DNA from: CAYXPR01 sp964467255
GTDB lineage: Bacteria > Pseudomonadota > Alphaproteobacteria > Rickettsiales > RGZB01
Assembly (NCBI GenBank): GCA_964467255.1
Contig: CAYXPR010000001.1
Coordinates: 185,563 to 249,562 of the forward strand
Length of the DNA: 64,000 bases
Direction: 5' to 3'
Positions 6,419 through 15,558 of the stretch are shown here, in pieces. The notes below the pieces were generated by a model. That model was not told the DNA's origin. It did not search any database and was given only the letters and a program-made list of their open reading frames with translations. The translations under genes were made by a program, and so were the position numbers. Position 1 is the first letter of the stretch. The number at the start of each line of letters is the position of its first letter.

Positions 6419-7886
6419 ACTGATTGAGATTGGCGTTAGCCTTGAAGTATCCGGTATTGCTACCGCCAGCGTGGACGTTCGCGGCTTAACCGAAGATTCG
6501 CGCGAGGTGGAAGAAGGTTTTTTATTTGCCGCCTTCCAAGGCACCAGCGTGCATGGCGGAAAATTCGTTCCTGATGTGATTAAAAAAGGTGCGAAGGTAA
6601 TTCTGACAGACCGCGAAACGGCAGTGGATGATAAAGACGTTGCGGTGCTGCGGCACGAAAACCCGCGTTTTATATTAGGTCTGCTTGCGGCAAAATATTT
6701 TGGCCGCCAGCCGGAAGTGATTGCGGCGGTGACGGGCACGAACGGTAAAACATCTACGGCACATTTTATTCGCCAGCTCTGGCATTTTTCCGGCCGTCAG
6801 GCAGCAAGCCTTGGTACGCTGGGGCTGATAAAAGGTATGAACACTCCGCAGAACGAGCAGAAGGCGATGACCACGCCGGACGTGGTGCATCTGCACAAAA
6901 CGCTCAAAGGTTTACAACTGGCAGGCATCACCCATTTGGCGATGGAAGCCTCAAGTCATGGGCTTGACCAATACCGCATGGCAGGCGCGAATATTAAAAT
7001 TGGTGCGTTCACCAATTTCACCCGCGACCACATGGATTACCATAAAACGGAAGAGCATTATTTTGATTCCAAAATGAAGCTGTTTACCGAAACCATGCCG
7101 CAAGGCAGCCACGCTGTGCTGAATGCCGATATTCCGGAATATGCAAAAATCAAAGCGCTTTGCGAGGCGCGCCAGCACAAGGTGATTGCTTACGGTAAAG
7201 CAGCGGAAGATGATTTGCGCCTGATCAGCATCAGCCCGCGCGAAGATGGGCAGGAAATGCACTTCATGCTGGAGGGCAAAGACCGCCGCGTGGTGGTGCC
7301 GCTCTTGGGTGAATTCCAGATTTCAAACCTGATGTGCGCCATGGGTGTGATGAAAGCCAATGGTATGTCTGCCGAAATGCTGATGGCGGCAGTACGCCGC
7401 GTGACGCCGGTGACAGGTCGTATGGAAAAAGTGGGCACACATGCCAGCGGCGCAAACGTGTATGTGGATTATGCACACACGCCGGATGCGCTCGCGAAAG
7501 TGTTAACGGCACTGCGCCCGCACGTGGCGGAGAGCGCAAAACTGATGGTGCTATTTGGCTGCGGTGGTGATAGAGACAAAGGCAAGCGCCCGCAAATGGG
7601 TGAGATTGCCTGCCGCTTAGCGGATAAAGTGGTGGTAACAGACGATAATCCACGCACTGAAAATGCAGCGACCATCCGCAAGGAAATTATGAAAGCCTGC
7701 AACGACAAAGCCGAAGAAATTGCAGGCCGCGAGGATGCGATAAAAAAAACCATCAAGACGCTCAAAAAAGGTGACTTGCTGCTGCTAGCTGGCAAGGGCC
7801 ATGAGAAGTATCAGATTATCGGCAAAGAAACCTTGCCGTTTGATGAAGTCGAAATTGCAGGCAACCTGCTGGAGCGTGAAGAATGA
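6405..7886 (+). CDS. murE: UDP-MurNAc-L-Ala-D-Glu:meso-diaminopimelate ligase
   Basis: The product is 493 aa with the three Mur ligase domains. The N-terminal UDP-substrate domain has LTEDSREVEEGFLFAA; the central ATP domain has TGTNGKTST around residue 111; the C-terminal domain has the DNPRTE motif around residue 413. DNPR marks enzymes that add meso-diaminopimelate rather than lysine, so the wall is inferred to be of the DAP type. The reaction is ATP-dependent addition to the third position of the stem peptide in the cytoplasm. The start is TTG at 6405, inside the end of ftsI, with AAGGAG seven bases upstream; no better ATG is near. The gene ends in an ATGA overlap with murF. Confidence 0.96.
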   Translation: MQLTKLIEIGVSLEVSGIATASVDVRGLTEDSREVEEGFLFAAFQGTSVHGGKFVPDVIKKGAKVILTDRETAVDDKDVAVLRHENPRFILGLLAAKYFGRQPEVIAAVTGTNGKTSTAHFIRQLWHFSGRQAASLGTLGLIKGMNTPQNEQKAMTTPDVVHLHKTLKGLQLAGITHLAMEASSHGLDQYRMAGANIKIGAFTNFTRDHMDYHKTEEHYFDSKMKLFTETMPQGSHAVLNADIPEYAKIKALCEARQHKVIAYGKAAEDDLRLISISPREDGQEMHFMLEGKDRRVVVPLLGEFQISNLMCAMGVMKANGMSAEMLMAAVRRVTPVTGRMEKVGTHASGANVYVDYAHTPDALAKVLTALRPHVAESAKLMVLFGCGGDRDKGKRPQMGEIACRLADKVVVTDDNPRTENAATIRKEIMKACNDKAEEIAGREDAIKKTIKTLKKGDLLLLAGKGHEKYQIIGKETLPFDEVEIAGNLLEREE

Positions 7887-9289
7887 GTACAACCGTGTTA
7901 TGGCAGGGCAGTGAGATTGCAAAAGCATGCGGCGGTGTGCTGAAGAAGCCATTTGCCGTGGAAGGTGTTTCGATTGACTCCCGCACCGTGAAGAAAGGCG
8001 ACTTGTTCGTGGCGCTGAAAGGTGACCGTTTTGACGGGCATGATTATGTGAAGGATGTGCTGGCCGCTGGCGCTGCCGGTGCGCTGGTGAGTGCCGTGCC
8101 GAACGGTGTGGCAGCGGATGCACCATTGGTTATGGTGAAGGATGTGCAGCAGGCATTAGAGGTGCTGGGCAAAGCTGCACGTGTGCGCAGCCAAGCAAAA
8201 TTTGTGGCGGTCACGGGTAGCGTGGGTAAAACCAGCACGAAAGAAATGCTGCATGTGATGCTGCAAGACCAAGGCAAAACACACGCGACCATTGGCAACC
8301 TGAATAACCATATCGGCCTGCCGCTTTCACTGACGCGCATGCCGCAGGATACCGCTTACGGGGTGTTTGAACTGGGCATGAATCATGCTGGTGAAATTTC
8401 TGTGCTGACGAAAATACTGCGCCCGCATGTGGCGGTGATTACTACCGTGGAAGCGGTGCATATCGAGTTTTTTGATTCTGTAGCGGGCATCGCCCGTGCG
8501 AAGGCTGAAATTATGGAAGGGCTTGAAGAAGGTGGCATTGCGGTGCTGCCGCTTAATAACCCACATTTTGGCGTACTGAAAGCCGAGGCAGAGAAGCATA
8601 AAGTAGCGCGTATTTTGACCTTTGGCGTTTCAAAGGATGCCGATTTCAGGTTGATGGATTATCGCCCCACGCGCGAAGGTAGTCAGGTGGTGGCGCAGTG
8701 TGAAGGTGTGGAGATACGCTATGAAACGGGGATGCTCGGCAAGCATCAGGCGGTGAATAGCCTTGCGGCGCTAGCGGCAGTGAAAGCGATGGGCGGTGAT
8801 GTGAAGCAGGCTGCGCAGTCGCTTAAAAAAGCAACGCCTGCAAAAGGACGCGGCAGACTGATGCAGGTGAAAATCGGCGGCAAAAAAATTACGCTGCTGG
8901 ATGATAGTTATAATGCCAGCCCCGCCTCGATGCGCGCAGGCATGGCTGTGCTGGCAGAACTGGCAAGTGCCTTAAAGGCAAGACCGGTTGCCGCGCTCGG
9001 CGATATGCGTGAACTGGGCGAGAACTCGCAGAAGTTTCATGAGGGTTTGGCGGAAGCTGTGGTGGGCAACGGCATTAAACAGGTCTTTACGGCAGGGCAG
9101 TGGATGCGGTATCTACATAACGCGCTGCCGACAGAAAAAAAAGCGGGCCATGTGGATGAGCCGCTCAAACTGATTCCGCTGCTGGAAAATGATTTAAAGG
9201 AAAACGATGTGCTGCTGGTAAAGGGTTCTAACGGTAGCCTGATGTGGAAATTAGTTGAAGCCGTTGCTTCAAACAAAACAGGAGTGTAA
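7883..9289 (+). CDS. murF: UDP-MurNAc-tripeptide:D-Ala-D-Ala ligase
   Basis: The product is 468 aa and adds the D-alanyl-D-alanine dipeptide (made by Ddl, encoded downstream) to complete UDP-MurNAc-pentapeptide. The N-terminal domain has SIDSRTVKKGDLFVAL, the ATP-binding loop is TGSVGKTSTKEM around residue 112, and the central motif FELGMNHAGEI matches MurF. The C-terminal domain contains LLDDSYNASPASM, a MurF signature. The start ATG overlaps the murE stop by four bases. Length and all motifs are normal. Confidence 0.96.
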   Translation: MSTTVLWQGSEIAKACGGVLKKPFAVEGVSIDSRTVKKGDLFVALKGDRFDGHDYVKDVLAAGAAGALVSAVPNGVAADAPLVMVKDVQQALEVLGKAARVRSQAKFVAVTGSVGKTSTKEMLHVMLQDQGKTHATIGNLNNHIGLPLSLTRMPQDTAYGVFELGMNHAGEISVLTKILRPHVAVITTVEAVHIEFFDSVAGIARAKAEIMEGLEEGGIAVLPLNNPHFGVLKAEAEKHKVARILTFGVSKDADFRLMDYRPTREGSQVVAQCEGVEIRYETGMLGKHQAVNSLAALAAVKAMGGDVKQAAQSLKKATPAKGRGRLMQVKIGGKKITLLDDSYNASPASMRAGMAVLAELASALKARPVAALGDMRELGENSQKFHEGLAEAVVGNGIKQVFTAGQWMRYLHNALPTEKKAGHVDEPLKLIPLLENDLKENDVLLVKGSNGSLMWKLVEAVASNKTGV

Positions 9290-9292
9290 CCG

Positions 9293-10381
9293 GTGCTGTA
9301 TCATCTTCTCGTACCATTCGCGCAGGAACATATTTTTTTCAACGTGTTCCGCTACATTACCTTCCGCAGCATGGGTGCCGTTCTTACCGCGCTGATTTTT
9401 TGTTTTATCGTGGGGCCGCGCCTGATTGTGTGGCTGAAATCCAAACAAGGCAAAGGCCAACCGATTCGTGATGACGGTCCGCAAAGCCATCTACTGACTA
9501 AGCAAGGCACACCCACGATGGGTGGTTTGCTTATTCTGATGAGCATCTGTTTTTCCACCCTGCTGTGGGCGGACCTTTCAAACCATTATATCTGGATTAC
9601 ACTACTGGTGACGCTGGGTTATGCGTTCCTCGGCTTTATGGATGATTACCTGAAGGTGACGAAGCGCAACACCAAAGGGCTTTCCGGTAAAAAGAAACTG
9701 CTCGGCCAGTTTGCGATTGGTACGGCCGCGACGCTGTGGATTATGAGCATTGCACCGGAATCGCAAGCCACACATCTGGCGTTACCGTTTTTTAAATCAC
9801 TGCTGATTGATTTGGGCTGGTTTTACTTACCATTTATTCTGGTGGTGCTGGTGGGTGCGTCAAATGCCGTAAATCTGACGGATGGGCTCGACGGCCTTGC
9901 GATTGTACCGGTGATGATTGCCTGTGCGTGCTTCGCGCTAATTTCTTACCTTACAGGCAATGCGGTATTTGCGAACTACCTGCAAATTCACGCGGTGCCC
10001 GGTGCGGGTGAGCTGACGGTGCTGTGCGCTGCCACCATTGGCAGCGGGCTTGGCTTTTTATGGTATAACGCACCGCCGGCCCGCATCTTTATGGGTGACG
10101 TGGGTAGCCTTGCGCTTGGCGGCCTTATCGGCACGATTGCCGTGATTACCAAGCACGAAATTGTGCTCGCCATTATCGGCGGCCTGTTCGTGATGGAAGC
10201 GCTCTCGGTGATGATTCAGGTTGCCTCGTATAAAACGCGCAAGAAGCGCGTATTCGCTATGGCGCCGATTCACCATCACTTCGAGAAAAAAGGCTGGTCG
10301 GAACCCACCGTGGTGGTGCGCTTCTGGATTATTGCCGTGGTGTTTGCACTCATCGGCCTTGCCACGCTGAAGCTGAGATAA
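9293..10381 (+). CDS. mraY: Phospho-MurNAc-pentapeptide transferase MraY
   Basis: The product is 362 aa with about ten membrane helices. It moves phospho-MurNAc-pentapeptide from UDP onto undecaprenyl phosphate to give lipid I at the inner face of the membrane. Visible motifs are GTPTMGGLLIL near residue 73, FMDDYLKV with the paired aspartates near residue 115, NLTDGLDGLA near residue 197, GDVGSLALGG near residue 267 and the APIHHHFE histidine cluster near residue 323. The start is GTG at 9293, three bases after the murF stop, with AGGAG upstream. All catalytic residues are present. Confidence 0.97.
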   Translation: MLYHLLVPFAQEHIFFNVFRYITFRSMGAVLTALIFCFIVGPRLIVWLKSKQGKGQPIRDDGPQSHLLTKQGTPTMGGLLILMSICFSTLLWADLSNHYIWITLLVTLGYAFLGFMDDYLKVTKRNTKGLSGKKKLLGQFAIGTAATLWIMSIAPESQATHLALPFFKSLLIDLGWFYLPFILVVLVGASNAVNLTDGLDGLAIVPVMIACACFALISYLTGNAVFANYLQIHAVPGAGELTVLCAATIGSGLGFLWYNAPPARIFMGDVGSLALGGLIGTIAVITKHEIVLAIIGGLFVMEALSVMIQVASYKTRKKRVFAMAPIHHHFEKKGWSEPTVVVRFWIIAVVFALIGLATLKLR

Positions 10382-10384
10382 ACC

Positions 10385-11764
10385 ATGCTGACCGTTCCTG
10401 ATTTTAGCGGCAAAACCGTTGCGGTATTCGGGCTTGGAAAAGCTGGACTCGCGTCGGTGGCGCTGCTGCATAACTCAGGCGCGCGCGTGCTGGCGTGGGA
10501 TGATAATGATGCCAGCCGCTCTGCGCTGCTGAAACAGCCCTATGCTTCAGATGTGCTGATTGCCCCGCCGGAAAGTTACCAGTGGTATGATATTGCGGCG
10601 TTGGTGCTAAGCCCCGGTATTCCGTTCACGCACCCTGAGCCGCACAAAATAGTAAAGCTGGCTACCGCAGCCCGCTGCCCGATTATCTGCGATGTGGATT
10701 TGCTCTACCGCGCCTGCCCACATGCGCGGTTTGTGGGCATTACCGGCACGAATGGAAAATCCACCACCACGGCGCTGATTGGCCATTTGTTTAAAACAGC
10801 AGGAATTCCGACAGAAGTGGGTGGTAATATCGGTGTCGCTGCTTCTGATCTGAAGGAGCTGGATGCTAAAGGCACGTATGTGATTGAGCTTTCCTCCTAT
10901 CAGCTGGATTTGATGGAGCGTTTTCATGCGAACATGGCGGTGTTTTTGAACCTGACGCCCGACCATTTGGACCGTCATGGCGATATGGAAGGGTATCTGA
11001 AAGCTAAGATGCATATTTTTGACCGCCAGTCGCGCCGCGATGTGGCGATTATTGCTGTGGATGATGCGTTTACGCAGTTTGCCTATAAAAGGCTCGAAAA
11101 ACTTGGCCGCCAGCAACTGGTTGCCGTTTCCGCCACGCGAGAACTGGACAAGGGTGTCTATGTGCTGAAAGGCGAAGTGCATATCCGCCTGCCGGTGAAG
11201 CGTGCGGATTTCGGTTTGGGGCACCTAATACATTTGCGCGGCCAGCATAACTGGCAGAATATTGCCGCAGCCGTTGCCACGCTGGTGATGGCAGGTGTGC
11301 CCGTAGCGGTGATTGAAAAAGGCATTAAGTCATTCGTTGGGTTGCCGCACCGCATTCAACAGGTGGCGGAAAAAAATGGCGTACTCTTTATTAACGATAG
11401 TAAAGCCACCAATGCCGAAGCAGCAGAAAAAGCCATTAGTGCATTTGACAGCGTATTGCTGATTGCTGGTGGAAAACCTAAAGCGGGTGGCATTAAAATG
11501 CTCGAGCCGCTCTTTAAGCGCTTGAAGCATGTGTACTTGATTGGTGATGCCGCGCAGGAATTTGCCACCACACTGCAGGGCAAAGTGCCATTCACGCATT
11601 GTGGTACGCTCGATAAAGCAGTTGCCGCTGCGGCAAAAGAAGCATTCGCTACCCAAGGAAAAAAGCCTGTGGTATTGTTATCGCCAGCGTGCGCGTCCTT
11701 CGACCAGTTTAAAAGCTACGAGGATCGCGGCGAGCAATTTATTCAGCTCGTGAAGGCGCTCTAA
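10385..11764 (+). CDS. murD: UDP-MurNAc-L-Ala:D-glutamate ligase
   Basis: The product is 459 aa. The N-terminal Rossmann-like domain begins FGLGKAGLASVALL; the ATP loop TGTNGKSTTTAL is near residue 121; the substrate-binding segment LNLTPDHLDRHGDM is near residue 197. The C-terminal domain has FINDSKATNAEA and LLSPACASFDQFKSYEDRG, both MurD signatures. It adds D-glutamate to UDP-MurNAc-L-Ala in the cytoplasm. It starts three bases after mraY and ends 25 bases before ftsW. Nothing is missing. Confidence 0.96.
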   Translation: MLTVPDFSGKTVAVFGLGKAGLASVALLHNSGARVLAWDDNDASRSALLKQPYASDVLIAPPESYQWYDIAALVLSPGIPFTHPEPHKIVKLATAARCPIICDVDLLYRACPHARFVGITGTNGKSTTTALIGHLFKTAGIPTEVGGNIGVAASDLKELDAKGTYVIELSSYQLDLMERFHANMAVFLNLTPDHLDRHGDMEGYLKAKMHIFDRQSRRDVAIIAVDDAFTQFAYKRLEKLGRQQLVAVSATRELDKGVYVLKGEVHIRLPVKRADFGLGHLIHLRGQHNWQNIAAAVATLVMAGVPVAVIEKGIKSFVGLPHRIQQVAEKNGVLFINDSKATNAEAAEKAISAFDSVLLIAGGKPKAGGIKMLEPLFKRLKHVYLIGDAAQEFATTLQGKVPFTHCGTLDKAVAAAAKEAFATQGKKPVVLLSPACASFDQFKSYEDRGEQFIQLVKAL

Positions 11765-11789
11765 CGTAACCATAGAATGTCTGCGGCAC

Positions 11790-12926
11790 ATGCTCAGCAA
11801 GTTCAGTATCGGGCTGGATAGGACGAACACCAATTTTATCGGTCAATGGTGGTGGACGGTAGATCGCTGGCTACTGGCTGCCGTTGGTTCGCTCATGTTT
11901 TTGGGTGCGGTGCTGATTATGGCTTCCAGCCATGCCGTGGCCGAGCGCATTGGCCTGCATCCGTTTTATTTCGCCAACCGTCAGCTATTTTTTTTAGTGA
12001 TAGGTATCGGCTTCCTGTTTTTATTTTCGATGCTGAACCAAGTGCAGATGCGCCGCGTGGCGGTGATATCGTTTGCGCTGAGCATGATATTGCTCATGCT
12101 GCTACCGCTGATTGGTGATGAAACCAAAGGCGCCCGCCGCTGGATTGATGTGTTTGGTACATCCATTCAGCCCTCTGAAATTGCCAAACCATTTTTTACG
12201 GTGGTAATGGCCTGGGTGCTTTCGCTGATGCACACGAAGCAAGCATTTCCCGGCTTTAAGATTGCCACTGGCGTGTATCTGCTCACAGTACTTTTTTTAG
12301 TGATACAGCCCGATATTGGCATGACGGTGGTCTACACCGTGGTGTGGGGTGCGATGATGTTTTTAGCGGGCATGCCGGTGCTGATTGCAGCCATATTGGC
12401 AGGGCTTGGTATACTGGGGATGGTGGCGGCCTATTTTGTTTTTCCGCACGTGAGTCAGCGTATCAATACATTCCTTGACCCAACGAAGGGTGATAATTAT
12501 CAGGTAAATAAATCGCTGCAATCGTTTGCCAATGGCGGCCTGCTGGGGCAGGGGCCGGGCGATGGTGAAATCAAGGCATCACTGCCGGACTCGCACACCG
12601 ATTTTATTTTTGCCGTGGCAGGGGAAGAACTGGGCGTAATTGCCTGCATCGGCATTGTGAGTATTTTCGCCTTTATTTTGCTGCGCGGCTTCCGGCGCGC
12701 GATGCAGGAAAATGATTTGTTTGTGGTATACGCCTTGGCAGGCTTGCTGATTCAATTTGGTTTTCAGGCGCTGGTGAATATGGGGGTGGCGGTGAACCTG
12801 CTACCTAATAAAGGCATTACATTGCCATTCATTAGCTATGGCGGGTCGTCGATGATTTCCGTTAGCATCACCATGGGGATGGTGCTGGGTTTAACACGAA
12901 GGCGTTTCGGTACACTGCATCGTTGA
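11790..12926 (+). CDS. ftsW: Septal peptidoglycan glycosyltransferase FtsW
   Basis: The product is 378 aa, a SEDS-family protein with about ten membrane helices. It polymerises lipid II at the septum together with FtsI. Hallmarks are KGARRWIDVFGTSIQPSEIAKP near residues 112-133, the PDSHTDFIFAVAGEE loop with the catalytic-site Asp near residue 270, and the C-terminal GITLPFISYGGSSM. The murD-ftsW gap of 25 bases contains no good ribosome binding site before ATG 11790, so expression probably depends on the upstream message. The N-terminal 25 residues are hydrophilic and cytoplasmic. Confidence 0.96.
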   Translation: MLSKFSIGLDRTNTNFIGQWWWTVDRWLLAAVGSLMFLGAVLIMASSHAVAERIGLHPFYFANRQLFFLVIGIGFLFLFSMLNQVQMRRVAVISFALSMILLMLLPLIGDETKGARRWIDVFGTSIQPSEIAKPFFTVVMAWVLSLMHTKQAFPGFKIATGVYLLTVLFLVIQPDIGMTVVYTVVWGAMMFLAGMPVLIAAILAGLGILGMVAAYFVFPHVSQRINTFLDPTKGDNYQVNKSLQSFANGGLLGQGPGDGEIKASLPDSHTDFIFAVAGEELGVIACIGIVSIFAFILLRGFRRAMQENDLFVVYALAGLLIQFGFQALVNMGVAVNLLPNKGITLPFISYGGSSMISVSITMGMVLGLTRRRFGTLHR

Positions 12927-12939
12927 GGGAGAGATTAGT

Positions 12940-14040
12940 ATGAAAAAAGGTACGATTGTTTTGGCATCCGGCGGTACGGGTGGGCATATTTTTCCCGCAG
13001 AAGCACTGGCAGAGGAACTGAACATCCGTGGTTATCGTACCGTGTTAGTGACGGACAGCCGCCACCAGAATTACGGCGGTAAAACCTCGGCGCAGAAAAC
13101 GTACATCATTCAAAGTAGCAGTTTTGCAGGCAATATACTGAAACGCTTGAAAGGCTTTGCCAGCCTGTTCATCGGGTTTTTTCAATCCATCCGCGCCCTA
13201 CGCAAGGAAACCCCTGCGGTGGTGGTGGGATTTGGCGGATACCCTTCATTTCCGACCATGGTTGCCGCGCATGTGATGAGTTGTAAGATGATAATTCATG
13301 AGCAGAACTCGATGCTAGGTAAGGCCAATGTGGTGCTGGCGCCGAAGGTGAATACAATTGCGACGTCGTTTGATGATGTGAAGGGCATTGCTGAGGGTGA
13401 TAAAGCAAAAGTGAAGCTTACGGGTAATCCGGTGCGCCCTGCCATTCGCGCGCTGAATGACTTGCCGTATCCCGACATCAGCGAAGACGGCATGTTCCGC
13501 ATTCTGGTGACAGGCGGTAGCCAAGGTGCTTCGGTGTTTTCAAAGGTAGTGCCGGAGGCAATTGGCTTGTTGCCGCAGTCGATGCGTAGCCGCATCCGCG
13601 TGGACCAGCAATGCCGGCCGGATGATATCAGCGCAGCCCGCGCGGCCTATGACGCGCTTGGTGTGAGCGCAGACCTTGCGACCTTCTTTACCGATATGCC
13701 GGTGCGCATCGCGAGCGCCCATTTGCTGATTGTACGCTCCGGGGCTTCCACGCTGGCGGAGCTGACCGTGGCTGGAAGGCCAGCCATTATGGTGCCATAC
13801 CCCCATTCAGCGGATAACCACCAGATGGCAAATGCCACCGCGCTGGAAGATAAAGGCGTCGGCTGGGTAATGCCGCAGGAAGCGTTTACACCCGAGGCGC
13901 TTTCCGCACGCATTGAATCGTTCCTGAACTTACCTTCTACCTTGAAAGACGCAGCAGAAAAGTCTAAACAGGCAGGGGTGCCGGATGCAGCAAAAAATCT
14001 GGCCAATTGCGTAGAAGCATTAATCGCCGCGCCGCGCTAA
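12940..14040 (+). CDS. murG: UDP-GlcNAc transferase forming lipid II (MurG)
   Basis: The product is 366 aa, a GT28 glycosyltransferase. It adds GlcNAc from UDP-GlcNAc to lipid I on the cytoplasmic face of the membrane. The N-terminal glycine loop ASGGTGGHIFPA is at residues 9-20; VVGFGGYPSFP and IHEQNSMLGKAN are acceptor-domain motifs; LVTGGSQGASVF and the RSGASTLAEL donor-binding segment lie in the C-terminal half. It follows ftsW by 13 bases with GGGAGAG before the ATG. Confidence 0.97.
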   Translation: MKKGTIVLASGGTGGHIFPAEALAEELNIRGYRTVLVTDSRHQNYGGKTSAQKTYIIQSSSFAGNILKRLKGFASLFIGFFQSIRALRKETPAVVVGFGGYPSFPTMVAAHVMSCKMIIHEQNSMLGKANVVLAPKVNTIATSFDDVKGIAEGDKAKVKLTGNPVRPAIRALNDLPYPDISEDGMFRILVTGGSQGASVFSKVVPEAIGLLPQSMRSRIRVDQQCRPDDISAARAAYDALGVSADLATFFTDMPVRIASAHLLIVRSGASTLAELTVAGRPAIMVPYPHSADNHQMANATALEDKGVGWVMPQEAFTPEALSARIESFLNLPSTLKDAAEKSKQAGVPDAAKNLANCVEALIAAPR

Positions 14041-14067
14041 TTATAATTTATTGTAACGGAGTTTCAC

Positions 14068-15558
14068 TTGCCCGCAGCCCGCAAAAAAACCGCTTCTGTA
14101 AAATCATTCCGCCGTTCACTTCCGGCAAAGACCATGCCGCTTGAGGTGGGCACGATTCATATTATCGGTATCGGCGGCATCGGTATGAGCGGTATTGCAG
14201 AAATTCTGCATAACCTCGGCTACCGCGTGACGGGCTCTGATATGTCAGAGAACGCGAACGTGGTGCGCCTCAAGGGCATGGGCATCCGCGTGGATATTGG
14301 TCATAAGGCGGAGAATGTGAAAGACGCATCGGTGGTGGTGAAATCCACCGCTGTGCCGAATACGAATCCTGAAATTGTGGCCGCGCGCGATTTGCGTATT
14401 CCGGTGGTGAAGCGCGCCGAAATGCTGGCCGAGCTGGCGCGCTTGAAAGCCACAGTGGCGATTGCAGGCACGCACGGTAAAACCACCACCACATCGTTGG
14501 TGGCGCTGATGTTTGAATCGGGCGGGAAAAACCCCACGGTGATTAACGGCGGTATTATCAACGCCTATGGTACGAATGCCTATCTAGGCAAGGGTGAATG
14601 GCTCGTGGTGGAAGCCGATGAATCAGATGGTACCTTTATCAAACTGCCATCCACCATTGGGGTGATTACGAATATCGACCCTGAACATTTGGATTACTGG
14701 GGCACATTCGATGCGCTCCGCACGGGCTTCCGTACGTTTATCGAGAACCTGCCGTTCTATGGCCTTGCCGTGCTGTGCAACGACCATGCCGAAGTGCGCG
14801 CCATGATGAAGCATATTACTGACCGCCGCATCATTACCTATGGTATTGACCGCGAGGCGGACATTATGGGCACGAATCTGCGTAGCGATGTGTCGGGCAC
14901 CACGTTTGACGTGAAGATTGCGGAGTCTGTTTCCGGCGGCAAAGCCTATGTGCTGAAAAATGTGAAGCTGCCCGTGCCTGGCAGGCACAATGTGCAGAAC
15001 TCGCTGGCAGCGATTGCGATTGGTCTTGAGTTGAAATTTGGCGATGAGGTGATTCGCGACGGCTTTAAAAAATTCGCGGGCGTGAAGCGCCGCTTTACCC
15101 GCACGGGTGAGGTGGATGGCGTGACGGTGATTGATGATTACGGCCACCACCCCGAAGAAATTAAAGCCACGCTACGCGCGGGGCGCGACGTGCTAAAGGG
15201 AAGCAAGGGGCGCATTATTGCCGTGGTACAGCCGCACCGCTACTCGCGCTTAAACAGCTTGTTTGAACAATTCTGCCAGTGTTTTAAAGATGCTGACCAT
15301 GTGATTATCTCTGAGGTGTATGCGGCGGGCGAGAAACCAATCCCCGGCGTGACGGGTGATGCGCTGGTGGAGGGTGTGAAGGCGCAGAGCAAGAGTGCAG
15401 AGTTCCTTGAATCACCGGAACGTTTGGCGACGTTGGTGCATAAGCAGGCTAAAGATGGCGACCTTGTGATTTGCCTTGGCGCCGGTAGCGTGACCACATG
15501 GGCCGCACAACTGCCACAGCAGCTTGCTGAACTCCGCGGAAAGAAAGTAAAGAAATAA
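14068..15558 (+). CDS. murC: UDP-N-acetylmuramate:L-alanine ligase
   Basis: The product is 496 aa from TTG 14068. It adds L-Ala to UDP-MurNAc, the first stem-peptide step. Motifs: GIGGIGMSGIAEIL near residue 32, AGTHGKTTTTSLVAL near 133, HHPEEIKATL near 357 and QPHRYSRL near 390. The TTG start is chosen because CGGAG lies eight bases upstream. It adds a basic extension of 22 residues before MPLEVGTIHIIG (ATG 14134), where most homologues begin, so the true N-terminus is uncertain. It ends one base into murB (TAATG). Confidence 0.95.
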   Translation: MPAARKKTASVKSFRRSLPAKTMPLEVGTIHIIGIGGIGMSGIAEILHNLGYRVTGSDMSENANVVRLKGMGIRVDIGHKAENVKDASVVVKSTAVPNTNPEIVAARDLRIPVVKRAEMLAELARLKATVAIAGTHGKTTTTSLVALMFESGGKNPTVINGGIINAYGTNAYLGKGEWLVVEADESDGTFIKLPSTIGVITNIDPEHLDYWGTFDALRTGFRTFIENLPFYGLAVLCNDHAEVRAMMKHITDRRIITYGIDREADIMGTNLRSDVSGTTFDVKIAESVSGGKAYVLKNVKLPVPGRHNVQNSLAAIAIGLELKFGDEVIRDGFKKFAGVKRRFTRTGEVDGVTVIDDYGHHPEEIKATLRAGRDVLKGSKGRIIAVVQPHRYSRLNSLFEQFCQCFKDADHVIISEVYAAGEKPIPGVTGDALVEGVKAQSKSAEFLESPERLATLVHKQAKDGDLVICLGAGSVTTWAAQLPQQLAELRGKKVKK

